A stretch of DNA of 31,656 bases from contig JBEKWN010000028.1 in assembly GCA_049513055.1 (NCBI GenBank), positions 1 to 31,656 of the forward strand, given 5' to 3'. Positions within the stretch are counted from its first letter, which is position 1, and each line of letters begins with the position of its first letter. The DNA is from UBA1163 sp049513055. Its GTDB lineage: Bacteria > Desulfobacterota > BSN033 > UBA1163. The position numbers and the translations under genes are program-made. Under the pieces are notes generated by a model. It ran no database searches, was not told the origin of the DNA, and saw nothing but the letters and a program-made list of their open reading frames with translations. This document shows positions 23,893 through 31,656 of the stretch, piece by piece.

Positions 23893-25866
23893 ATGGAAGA
23901 AGAGAAGAAGAAACAAGAACAGGAAGTGGTGATTTCGGAAGAGGCCCTTAAAGAAGCCGAGAAGTATATCGAAGAGGAAGAAGGGCCTTCGCGCCGACTC
24001 ATAGGGAGGATGGATACTTTCATCACCGTGGTGGCTGTGGTGATGTCTCTCGTTCACCTCTATGCTGCTATTGGGATAATCATGACCCATGTTTTAAGGG
24101 GAATCCATGTCATGTTCGTCCTCTTTCTCTCCTTCCTGGTGTTTCCTTCCTTCAAGCGGTTTAAAAATCGGATTATCTGGTATGACTATATCCTCGCCCT
24201 TCTCGGGATTGCCGTCATCGTTTATATGCTCGTGGACTTTGATCAATTTATCTATCGTTCTGTGATCCCAAATTTCTGGGATAAACTCTTTGGAATTATA
24301 TTGATTCTTTTAGTTTTAGAAGCGACCAGGAGAACGACCGGGTTGATCATGCCAGGAGTAGTGCTTGCATTTATCGTTTATGCATTTATTGGGTCCGTGC
24401 TTCCAAATCCCTGGACCCATCGAGGATATGATATTGATCGCATTGTGGGTCATATGTATATGACCCTCGAAGGGATCTTTGGAGTTCCGATCGATGTTTC
24501 CTCGACTTTCATCATCCTCTTTACCATTTGGGGGGCCTTTTTAGAATTTTCGGGGGCAGGAAAGTTCTTTATCGATTTTTCTTTCGCGGCAATGGGTGGA
24601 AAGCCTACGAGCGCGGGTCGAACAGTGACATTGGCCTCTTTCCTCCTGGGTGGCCCCTCTGGAAGTGGGGTGGCTACGACCGTCACTTTGGGAGCGGTAG
24701 CCTATCCCATGCTGGCCAAGGCGGGCTATAGTAAAGATGCGGCAGGGGGGCTTCTATCTGCAGGAGGGATTGGTGCCATCCTTTCGCCTCCTGTCCTGGG
24801 AGCTGCTGCCTTTCTCATCGCTGAATTTTTAAAGATCTCTTACTTAGATGTCATCATCATGGCCTCCATTCCGACTTGTCTCTACTACTGGTCCATCTTC
24901 TTGATGGTGGAATTGGATGCGAAAAAGATCGGTGTGAAAGAGATTGCCTTCGATAAGACGTATAGTCTGGGTCGGCTCACCTATCTCTATGGATTTCATT
25001 TCACCTCTCTCATCGCCATTGTGGTGATCATGCTCATCGGCTTCACGCCCATCATGGCCGTCTTCTGGTCAACGATCATCACCTTTGCGGTCAGTTTCAT
25101 CAGGAAAGACACAGCCCTGACCCCTAAAAAATTGGTGAGAGCATTGAGAGGAGGTTCGATCGGGGTATTGAGCGTGGCTTCAACTTGTGCAGCCGCTGGA
25201 ATCATTGTGGGAGTAGTGACCCTGACAGGTCTTGGATTAAAGTTCAGTTCGATTATTCTTGCCTATGCCGGAGGAAGTGTCCTCTTGACGACCATCTATA
25301 CGGCGATCATCGTCTGGATCATTGGACTGGCTGTTCCCGTTACAGCCTCTTATATTATTGCTGTTGTCATCTGTGCACCTGCAATGATCCAACTGGGGAT
25401 ACCCGATTTTGCCGCCCATATGTTTGTCTTCTATTATGCCATTCTTTCTGAAGTCTCTCCTCCCACTGCTTTATCGCCCTTTGCAGCGGCAGCCCTGACC
25501 GGAGGTAATCCTTACAAGACTACAATGTATGCATGGAAATATACGCTGCCAGCCTTTATCGTGCCTTTTATGTTCACGGTTGATCCTAGAGGAATTGGTA
25601 TCCTGCTGAAAGGGCCGGTGGTCGATGTGATCTGGACAACCTTCACCGCTTTTGTTGGGATCGCTGCTCTGGCAGGTGGAGTAGAAAATTGGTTTTTAAA
25701 GAAGACAACCTTTTATGAGCGGATCATGCTCATTGTGGCAGGCCTGGCACTGGTCTATCCTGAACCTTTATACGATATCATCGGGTTTGGTTTGATGGCC
25801 ATCGTGGTCATATTGCAAAAGCTAAGAAAGGGTGAAGGGCAACCCTCTTTCAAAGGTGCACGCTGA
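23893..25866 (+). CDS. TRAP transporter fused permease (DctQM, 4TM/12TM)
   Basis: A 657-residue inner-membrane protein that combines the small and large TRAP subunits. A charged N-terminal segment rich in E/K (residues 1-37) precedes about four spans of the DctQ-like part (MSLVHLYAAIGIIM, LALLGIAVIVYMLVDF). The DctM-like part follows, with GLIMPGVVLAFIVYAFIG, FLLGGPSGSGVATTVTLGA, LLSAGGIGAILSPPVLGAAA and PPTALSPFAAAALTGGNPY. It uses a sodium or proton gradient to import the ligand captured by the TAXI receptor. The ribosome site is AGAGGGG. The last 17 bases overlap the convergent YbaK gene. Confidence 0.93.
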   Translation: MEEEKKKQEQEVVISEEALKEAEKYIEEEEGPSRRLIGRMDTFITVVAVVMSLVHLYAAIGIIMTHVLRGIHVMFVLFLSFLVFPSFKRFKNRIIWYDYILALLGIAVIVYMLVDFDQFIYRSVIPNFWDKLFGIILILLVLEATRRTTGLIMPGVVLAFIVYAFIGSVLPNPWTHRGYDIDRIVGHMYMTLEGIFGVPIDVSSTFIILFTIWGAFLEFSGAGKFFIDFSFAAMGGKPTSAGRTVTLASFLLGGPSGSGVATTVTLGAVAYPMLAKAGYSKDAAGGLLSAGGIGAILSPPVLGAAAFLIAEFLKISYLDVIIMASIPTCLYYWSIFLMVELDAKKIGVKEIAFDKTYSLGRLTYLYGFHFTSLIAIVVIMLIGFTPIMAVFWSTIITFAVSFIRKDTALTPKKLVRALRGGSIGVLSVASTCAAAGIIVGVVTLTGLGLKFSSIILAYAGGSVLLTTIYTAIIVWIIGLAVPVTASYIIAVVICAPAMIQLGIPDFAAHMFVFYYAILSEVSPPTALSPFAAAALTGGNPYKTTMYAWKYTLPAFIVPFMFTVDPRGIGILLKGPVVDVIWTTFTAFVGIAALAGGVENWFLKKTTFYERIMLIVAGLALVYPEPLYDIIGFGLMAIVVILQKLRKGEGQPSFKGAR

Positions 25867-26320
25867 AGTCGCCCACCTTAGGACTAACGAGTCGGGCATA
25901 GTCGCTATATTTGATCCGCAATGTTTCCACATGGCTTCCTGCCTGAAAGACGATGAATTCATCCTCGGTGAGAATCTGATCAACCCATACCTCTAAGTTG
26001 TAAAGGTTGCCAAAGGGAGGCATGGCTCCAATCTCACAGTCGGGAAAGAGTTCTTCAAAATCTTTTTCTTTTGCAATTCCCAATCTCTTACATTGAAAGA
26101 CCTTTTTCAGTTTCTTGGTCTCAACACGATAACTGGCAGGCAAGACCAACATCACCATTTTCCCATCTGCTTTCACCATGATTACTTTCGTCAACTCCTT
26201 CCCTGGGACATGCATGGCTGCTGCAATTTCTTGAGAGGTATAGACCCTTTCATGGTAGCCAACCTCGTATCGAACCTGATTCTTTTCCAAATAGTCCTTT
26301 AGTTTCTTTAAAATTGTCAT
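25850..26320 (-). CDS. YbaK/EbsC-family aminoacyl-tRNA deacylase
   Basis: This protein has 156 residues from the ATG at 26320, chosen because GGAGGT lies seven bases upstream; an ATG at 26335 in the same frame lacks this spacing. The family fold is shown by VYTSQEIAAAMHVPGKELTKVIMVK (conserved Lys residues 45 and 50), MLVLPASYRV, and IGAMPPFG (97-104), the conserved GxxxPFG segment. Members hydrolyse mischarged tRNA, e.g. Cys-tRNAPro or Ala-tRNAPro; which one is not decided here. Its stop lies inside the 3' end of the TRAP permease on the opposite strand. Confidence 0.88.
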   Translation of the reverse strand: MTILKKLKDYLEKNQVRYEVGYHERVYTSQEIAAAMHVPGKELTKVIMVKADGKMVMLVLPASYRVETKKLKKVFQCKRLGIAKEKDFEELFPDCEIGAMPPFGNLYNLEVWVDQILTEDEFIVFQAGSHVETLRIKYSDYARLVSPKVGDFSVHL

Positions 26321-26473
26321 ATTCGTGACCTCCATCCTCCCCTGAAACGGGGAAAAAATTGTTGAGAGGATTGGACTGGAAAATAGTATACTCCAAATCC
26401 AGAGGGATGTTAAGAGGAGGGGAGAGGGTCAGTAATGTTTGATTCCCATTAAAGAATATTGTAAGAAAGATTC

Positions 26474-27556
26474 ATGATGAAAACCTTGAGGCTTTTTTTA
26501 TTACTTACAATCGCATCCCTTTCTTTGACGGGCTGTGGGAACCTTCTCTATCTCTCCAAACTGGGATGGCATCAATCCTTGATTACTTTTCATAGTGTCC
26601 CGGTTCAAGAGGTTTTAGAGAACGAGGGGGTGAGCCATGAAACCAAAGAGAAGATTCGTTTCATCCAAGAGGTGAAGCGCTATGGAGAAGAGAAGTTGGG
26701 TCTCACGAGGACCGAAAGTTATTCAAAATATTTCGAAGTCAAAAGCCCTGTTCTCCATGTCATCACTGCCTCGGAGAAGGATTGTCTCGAACTCTATCAT
26801 TGGGACTTTCCCATCACCGGCAAAGTGACCTATAAAAGTTTTTTTACGAAAGAGGGGATTTTAAAGGAGAAACGATTTCTCGAAACGAAGGGGTACGACA
26901 CGTTTGTCCAGCAGGCCGGTGCCTACAGCACACTCGGATGGCTGAAAGACCCTATCTTTTCGTCCATGCTTCAATGGGATAAAGCCACTCTGGCCAATCT
27001 CATCCTCCATGAGATGACCCACGCCACGGTCTATTTTAAAAGCCAGACTGATTTCAATGAGCAGATAGCCACTTTTGTCGGAAATCATGGGGCCATCGAT
27101 TTTTTAATCGAGAAGTATGGAAAGGGATCTCAGGAAGTGGTCGAGGCGATCCATAACCAGGAGGATGACCTCTTTTTTTCTCGATGGATCGATCAGGCCT
27201 GTCAGCAGCTATCCAATTTCTATGCCAAAGAGATTTCAAGGGATGAGAGATTAAGAGGGCGAGAAGAATTATTTCAGCATTTTAAAAATGACTTTAAAGA
27301 AAAGATGGTTTCCTTTAAGACAGAGGGCTACAAAAATTTCGAAAAGCTGGACATCAATAATGCGGTGCTGTTGGCCTATCGTCGGTATATCCATCGACTC
27401 GAAAATTTTCAAGCCATTTATGAATACCTGGGAAATGATTTGAGAAGGATAACTGACTTTCTTAAGGAGATCCGGGCCTCGAGGGAAGAACCCTCGTCTT
27501 ATTTAGAGCGATGGATGAAAGAGAGAGGAATTAACGTTCCCGCTTCCCTTCAATGA
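26474..27556 (+). CDS. Putative lipoprotein aminopeptidase (PF10023-like)
   Basis: The 360-residue lipoprotein has a signal (MMKTLRLFLLLTIASLS) and a lipobox, LTGC, with C21 as the acylated residue. The zinc protease motif is LILHEMTHATVYF (H179, E180, H183), followed by TDFNEQIATF, where E196 is the probable third ligand. This matches the predicted aminopeptidase family (COG4324). It would act in the periplasm, anchored to a membrane. The start may be ATG at 26474 or 26477. Its 3' end overlaps the convergent inositol-phosphate synthase gene by 26 bases. Confidence 0.82.
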   Translation: MMKTLRLFLLLTIASLSLTGCGNLLYLSKLGWHQSLITFHSVPVQEVLENEGVSHETKEKIRFIQEVKRYGEEKLGLTRTESYSKYFEVKSPVLHVITASEKDCLELYHWDFPITGKVTYKSFFTKEGILKEKRFLETKGYDTFVQQAGAYSTLGWLKDPIFSSMLQWDKATLANLILHEMTHATVYFKSQTDFNEQIATFVGNHGAIDFLIEKYGKGSQEVVEAIHNQEDDLFFSRWIDQACQQLSNFYAKEISRDERLRGREELFQHFKNDFKEKMVSFKTEGYKNFEKLDINNAVLLAYRRYIHRLENFQAIYEYLGNDLRRITDFLKEIRASREEPSSYLERWMKERGINVPASLQ

Positions 27557-28643
27557 ATTCCTCCACCATGGATTTGGCCTCGCTGTCAGGGATTTGGACA
27601 ATTGGATGTTTCATCGCATAGGCAGAGATAGAAAGGAGAGGACCTCCGATTCCTCGTTCACGGGCGAGTTGGCAACATCGGATGGTATCAATCGTCATCC
27701 CACCACTGTTGGGAGAATCCTCTACAGAAAGTCTCAATTCGAGGTTGAGCGAAACTTCTCCAAACCCCCTTCCTTCCATTCGTAAAAAACAGACCTTGTT
27801 GTCATTCTGCCAGGGGACATAATCAGAAGGACCGATGTGAATATTTTCTGGCTCTAATGGAACACCGAGCTGGGATTGAATCGCTTCGGTTTTGGAGATC
27901 CGTTTATTCTTCAAACGATTTCGATTGAGCATATTGAGGAAGTCGGTATTTCCGCCTGTGTTAATCTGGTAGGTTCGGTCCAACCGCACCCCTCGATCTT
28001 CGAAGAGTTTTGCTAACACCCGATGGATGATGGTGGCTCCCATCTGGGATTTGACATCATCTCCAACAACGGGGATGCCCTTCTCTTCAAACCGTCTTGC
28101 CCACCGAGGATCAGAGGCGATGAAACTGGGCATGCAGTTGATTAAACTCACCCCTGCGCTTAAACAGGCCTCCGCATAGAACTGAGTGGCTTGATCCGAA
28201 CCCACAGGAAGGTAATTGAGGAGGACCTCCACTCCGGAATCTTTAAGAACTTTTTCCACATTGCAAGGTTTTAGATTCGCGACGAGGAAGATGCGATTTT
28301 CAGGGTAATCCTTCATATGTTCTGAAACCCCGTCCAACACCTCCCCCATGGACACCACCACGGCAGAATCATTGAGGTTCGGACAGATAATTTTGGTGCA
28401 ATTGGGTTTAGCGAACACGGCTTCCTTCAGAGTCTTCCCCACTTTTCTTCGATCGATATCGAAAGCCGCACCCACCTCAACATCCCAAGGTTTGTATCCT
28501 CCGATATCAAGGTGCATTAAACCAAGAGGTTCAGATTTCGAATTCTTCCTGCTGTTTTCTCGGTAAAACTCAATTCCCTGTATGAGGGCACTGGCACAAT
28601 TTCCGACACCCACAATGGCAATTCGGATTGGCTTTTTCTCCAT
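27531..28643 (-). CDS. ino1: Inositol-3-phosphate (myo-inositol-1-phosphate) synthase
   Basis: A 370-residue enzyme converting glucose-6-phosphate to inositol-1-phosphate with NAD. Start ATG at 28643 (an upstream TTG has no spacing to its ribosome site). The NAD motif is IAIVGVGNCASAL (from residue 8). The family core is clear: GDDVKSQMGATIIHR, TYQINTGGNTDFLNM, IHIGPSDYVPWQNDNKVC and VEDSPNSGGMTIDTIRC. It is of the shorter archaeal/actinobacterial type. Inositol could serve phosphatidylinositol or compatible-solute synthesis; no such genes are nearby. It has its own promoter and diverges from the deoxyhypusine synthase-like gene. Confidence 0.93.
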   Translation of the reverse strand: MEKKPIRIAIVGVGNCASALIQGIEFYRENSRKNSKSEPLGLMHLDIGGYKPWDVEVGAAFDIDRRKVGKTLKEAVFAKPNCTKIICPNLNDSAVVVSMGEVLDGVSEHMKDYPENRIFLVANLKPCNVEKVLKDSGVEVLLNYLPVGSDQATQFYAEACLSAGVSLINCMPSFIASDPRWARRFEEKGIPVVGDDVKSQMGATIIHRVLAKLFEDRGVRLDRTYQINTGGNTDFLNMLNRNRLKNKRISKTEAIQSQLGVPLEPENIHIGPSDYVPWQNDNKVCFLRMEGRGFGEVSLNLELRLSVEDSPNSGGMTIDTIRCCQLARERGIGGPLLSISAYAMKHPIVQIPDSEAKSMVEEFIEGKRER

Positions 28644-28694
28644 ATAAGGGTTCAACCTTTCTAAATAATATCCTAATCATTTCCCAAGCCATTT

Positions 28695-28723
28695 TAATTA
28701 TCGTATTTCATTCCAAATGTCAA
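28695..28723 (-). promoter_or_regulatory. Promoter of ino1
   Basis: Minus-strand TTGACA (28723-28718) and TAATTA (28700-28695) are 17 bases apart. A start near 28688 gives a leader of about 45 bases to the ATG at 28643. Confidence 0.5.
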
Positions 28724-28754
28724 GCAATTTGGGACAAAAGATGAATCATTTTCC

Positions 28755-28783
28755 TTGACTTCTCTGTTTTTATTTGATAATTT
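28755..28783 (+). promoter_or_regulatory. Promoter of the deoxyhypusine synthase-like gene
   Basis: TTGACT (28755-28760) and TAATTT (28778-28783) are 17 bases apart. The predicted start near 28790 leaves about a 24-base leader with no clear Shine-Dalgarno sequence before the ATG at 28814. Confidence 0.5.
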
Positions 28784-28813
28784 CCGCAAGAATTCATCTC
28801 CCTGGCGATAAAG

Positions 28814-29860
28814 ATGAAAAAAAGGAAATCCAAATTTCTTCAACAACCCATTCGGCATTTAGATCTCAAGGGGATGAAAAGCCTTCTCGATCTCGTTCAA
28901 GCCTTCCAACACACCTCCTTTCAAAGCCGAAATGTCTTTAAATGTTTCGAAGTTTTTCGAAAGATGCTCGATGATCCTGCCTGCATTATCTTTTTAGGGT
29001 TATCCGGGGCGATGATCCCGGGCGGGATGCGCAGGGTGATCCGCGATATGATCGAGATGAAATTGATCGATGTGATCGTCTCCACCGGTGCCAACATCTT
29101 CCATGATCTTTTCGAGAGCTTTGGATATCGACATTATGTTGGGTCCGAGGAAGGCAATGATGATGCCCTGCGGAAACATCGTATCGTACGAGTTTATGAT
29201 GCCCTGATGGATGACTATGAAATCAATCAGGTGATTCACCTTCTCTCAAAGATTCCAGAAAAGTTGGAGGAGAGGGTCGTTTCCTCAAGACGATATTTGG
29301 AGGTTTTGGGGAGCACCATCAAGGATGAGGGATCCATTCTCAAAACTGCCTCCCAATATGGGGTTCCCGTCTTTATTCCTGCCCTGAGCGACAGTTCCAT
29401 TGGAATTGGTCTGACATTTCTCCACCTTCAAAAGAAAGTTTCCTCGGAGGGGCTCCTCATCGATCAGATCCGGGATAGTTTCGAGATCGCTCAATTGAAG
29501 AAAATGGCCTCTGCCACCGGAGCGATCTACATTGGAGGAGGAGTCCCGAAGAACTATATTCAACAACTGGGACCTGTGAGTGAGCTCCTGTTCCAAAAAG
29601 AGAGCGGCCATCGGTATGCCTTCCAGGTCACCACCGATGATCCCAAATGGGGAGGGCTCTCTGGCTGTACCTTTGAAGAAGCGAAGTCTTGGGGGAAGAT
29701 TGAGAAGGGGTCAAGCTATGCAGTCGTCTATATGGACGCCACCGTCGCCCTTCCCTTATTGGTCGGTGCCATCTTTCAGGAAGGGAAAGTCTATCGGAAA
29801 AGGAAAAGACGCCGCTTTCGTTGGGAGGAAGATAGACTGAGATCCGTCCAGTTCATTTAA
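28814..29860 (+). CDS. Deoxyhypusine synthase-family protein
   Basis: A 348-residue member of the deoxyhypusine synthase family. Typical elements are FLGLSGAMIPGGMRRVI (60-76), DVIVSTGANIFHDLFE (86-101), IYIGGGVPKNYIQQ (238-251) and the active-site segment EEAKSWGKI, where K295 corresponds to the catalytic lysine of the human enzyme. Bacteria lack the eIF5A partner, and bacterial homologues are reported or predicted to act in polyamine metabolism (homospermidine-like or agmatine aminobutyl transfer). The exact substrate is unknown. No polyamine gene is adjacent. The C-terminus is strongly basic (KRKRRR). Confidence 0.88.
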   Translation: MKKRKSKFLQQPIRHLDLKGMKSLLDLVQAFQHTSFQSRNVFKCFEVFRKMLDDPACIIFLGLSGAMIPGGMRRVIRDMIEMKLIDVIVSTGANIFHDLFESFGYRHYVGSEEGNDDALRKHRIVRVYDALMDDYEINQVIHLLSKIPEKLEERVVSSRRYLEVLGSTIKDEGSILKTASQYGVPVFIPALSDSSIGIGLTFLHLQKKVSSEGLLIDQIRDSFEIAQLKKMASATGAIYIGGGVPKNYIQQLGPVSELLFQKESGHRYAFQVTTDDPKWGGLSGCTFEEAKSWGKIEKGSSYAVVYMDATVALPLLVGAIFQEGKVYRKRKRRRFRWEEDRLRSVQFI

Positions 29861-29919
29861 CCCCCTTCCATCTCTTCATTCCATCCTTGGTTAGCCCAGG
29901 GTCCCCATAAATCAATGAG

Positions 29920-29948
29920 TTGAAAAATACTGTAATAATGGTTATATT
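29920..29948 (+). promoter_or_regulatory. Promoter of the ClpX-like ATPase gene
   Basis: TTGAAA (29920-29925) and TATATT (29943-29948) are 17 bases apart, 40 bases before the ATG at 29988, which has a GAGGAG ribosome site. Confidence 0.55.
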
Positions 29949-29987
29949 AATGAAGTAAACTATTGGAAAAAGAGGAGTTTGATCTCA

Positions 29988-31656
29988 ATGAAAGATTCTG
30001 ATTCGAAAGTTCCAGATCAGAAAGAGCTGGAAAAGGAATTGAACGAATACTTAGGTAAAAAGTATGGAGACCGAATCCGACTGGTCGTACCCATGCTCTT
30101 CCCAAAACCCCACACCGAAGAGGTTTCGAAAGAGGAGAAAGAGCTGGGCGAAGGGAAGAAGAAGATTCATTTTGACTTAAAACCAGAGGAGTTGGAGGCC
30201 TTTCTGAATGATTACATCATTCGACAGGATGAGGCCAAAGAGATCCTGGCCACCAAAATCTGCACACACTTCAATCGGATCAAGTTCACTGAAATGACCA
30301 AAGGGCGGAATCGATACGAAGGGGTGGGCCATATCAAGAACAATATCCTGATGATGGGTCCCACCGGTGTGGGGAAAACCTACCTGATCAATTGGAGTTT
30401 CTTTTGTGAAAGGGGATGCGACGAAGTTCAGCGAGACCGGTTATGTCGGTGGCGATGTGGAGGACCTCGTTCGGGATCTCGTTTACGAAGCCAATGGAGA
30501 TATTGAACTGGCTCAGTATGGAATCATTTACGTGGACGAGATCGATAAGATCGCCTCATCAAATAACCTCATCGGTCCAGATGTATCGAGAACAGGGGTT
30601 CAACGGGCTCTCCTCAAGCCAATGGAGGAGACAGAGGTGGACCTTAAAGTCCCCCATGACCCGATCTCTCAGCTGGAGGCTATTGAACATTACCGGAAGA
30701 CCGGAAAGAGGGAGAAACGTACGATCAATACCAAGAACATCCTCTTTATTATGAGTGGAGCCTTCAACGGTTTGGAAGAGCTCATCAAGAAACGTTTGAA
30801 TCAAGAAGGAATTGGTTTCGGAGCCGAGGTTCGCTCGAAGGACGAACGGGCTGAGTATCTCAATCAGGTGAAGGCTGAAGATCTCATCGCCTTTGGATTC
30901 GAATCGGAGTTCATCGGAAGGCTGCCGGTGACCACCGTTTTTGAAAGACTGGAGGTCGATGACCTCTATGCCATACTAAAAAATCCCAACAATCCCATCA
31001 TCCTTGGAAAGAAGAAAGATTTCAAATCCTATGGGATTGACATTCAATTTGAAGACGAAGCCCTTTACGAGTTGGCCGTGAAGGCCTATGAAGAAAAGAC
31101 CGGTGCAAGAGGATTGGTCAGTGCTGTTGAGAAGGTTCTCATCAAATTTGAAAAACGACTTCCGTCTACCGATATCCGGAAATTTGTTGTCACACAAGCT
31201 GTGGTGGAAGATCCCAGACGAGAGTTGGAAGGATTGCTTCGGGATCCCTCCAATCCGGAGATGCTGGAAAAATTTGAGAGTCTCCTTTCCCGCGAGAAGA
31301 TGGTCTTGAGGGAGTCCATCCTGGGCAGAGAGGCAGAATTTAAAAAACGTTATGGAATTGTTTTCCGGGAGGGAAGGATTGATCTAATTGTCAATCGGAT
31401 GATCGAAAAAGGGTATGATGTCAACACTGTTTCTGAAGAGGTGGTAGAGATTCAACAACAGGTGGAGGAGTTTGAAAGGGATTTTCAACGGCGGACTGGG
31501 ATTAACCTCCAATTCAGCGAAGAGGCCATTAATCGGATTACAGCGATCATCCTGAATGAGGATGGGAAAGGGACGGCGCTCTTCTCCCGGCTTTCAAAAG
31601 ATTATGAATATGGATTCGAGTTGATCCGCGATAAGACAGGTCAAAGAGAGTTCATC
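29988..31656 (+). pseudogene. ClpX-like AAA+ ATPase, frameshifted, 3' end outside window
   Basis: The first frame runs from the ATG at 29988 through YIIRQDEAKEILATK and Walker A GPTGVGKT (124-131), then loses homology at about 30390. Homology resumes at once in the next frame with GVSFVKGDATKFSETGYVGG (from 30394), Walker B IIYVDEIDKIA, and FGFESEFIGRLPV, the ClpX sensor region, then KTGARGLVSAVEKVL. This frame stays open to the window end, with about 160 residues beyond the usual ClpX length. Five or six residues between Walker A and GVSF are missing, so a deletion of about 17 bases is likely. There is no N-terminal zinc-finger domain, so it is a ClpX relative, not ClpX itself. It may be real decay or an assembly error. 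Confidence 0.82.

Noticed and set aside
29988..31656. Housekeeping clpX
   Set aside because: There is no N-terminal zinc-binding domain, no clpP or tig neighbour, and it has a C-terminal extension beyond the ClpX core.

Overview
The window looks like a chromosomal segment of an anaerobic, moderate-GC Gram-negative bacterium, most likely a deltaproteobacterium (Desulfobacterota) or a close relative. That is an inference from gene content: a TAXI-type TRAP transporter with DUF1850, a B12-dependent ribonucleotide reductase, a CoA ligase beside a NitT/TauT-like ABC transporter, a desulforedoxin-like small protein, a lipoprotein signal and a ClpX-like ATPase. No rRNA, tRNA, CRISPR array, transposase or phage gene was seen.

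Layout. 1-149: the tail of a + strand gene with a terminator. 276-4134 (minus): a SAM methyltransferase, then a decaying ABC-transporter operon read from right to left as CoA ligase, permease remnant, substrate-binding protein and truncated ATPase. 4473-9934 (plus): CrtI-like FAD oxidoreductase, B12/radical SAM enzyme, 2-hydroxyacid dehydrogenase and a PilZ protein with an N-terminal four-cysteine motif. Between them lie a large imperfect inverted repeat and a C-terminal gene scrap. 10031-13989 (minus): an AT-rich defence islet with a helicase-less restriction-modification enzyme, an MntA/HepT toxin-antitoxin pair and a membrane-protein scrap. 14142-15110 (minus): MBL-fold hydrolase. 15168-15537: a REP-like element, several hairpins and a pair of putative NrdR boxes in front of nrdJ (15551-17836). 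17894-19925: nitrilase-family amidase, DUF3108 envelope protein, rubrerythrin-tail scrap and a small Lys-rich Cys protein. 20140-25866 (plus): FAD enzyme, PduO-type cobalamin adenosyltransferase, TAXI binding protein, DUF1850 protein and fused TRAP permease. 25850-28643: YbaK deacylase (minus), lipoprotein aminopeptidase (plus) and inositol-1-phosphate synthase (minus). 28814-31656 (plus): deoxyhypusine synthase-like protein and a frameshifted ClpX-like AAA+ ATPase that runs off the window.

How it fits together. Cobalamin is a loose theme: the adenosyltransferase makes the coenzyme used by NrdJ, and the radical SAM enzyme has a B12-binding-type N-terminus. The TRAP genes form a complete uptake system. 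The ABC system, by contrast, has lost its permease and ATPase. The segment carries an unusual number of broken genes (at least six fragments or frameshifts), suggesting repeated deletion and recombination. The observations most worth following are the paired NrdR boxes at 31-bp spacing, promoter-to-ATG geometry suggesting leaderless transcripts, the frameshifted ATPase, the Cys4-PilZ protein and the small Lys-rich desulforedoxin-like protein.
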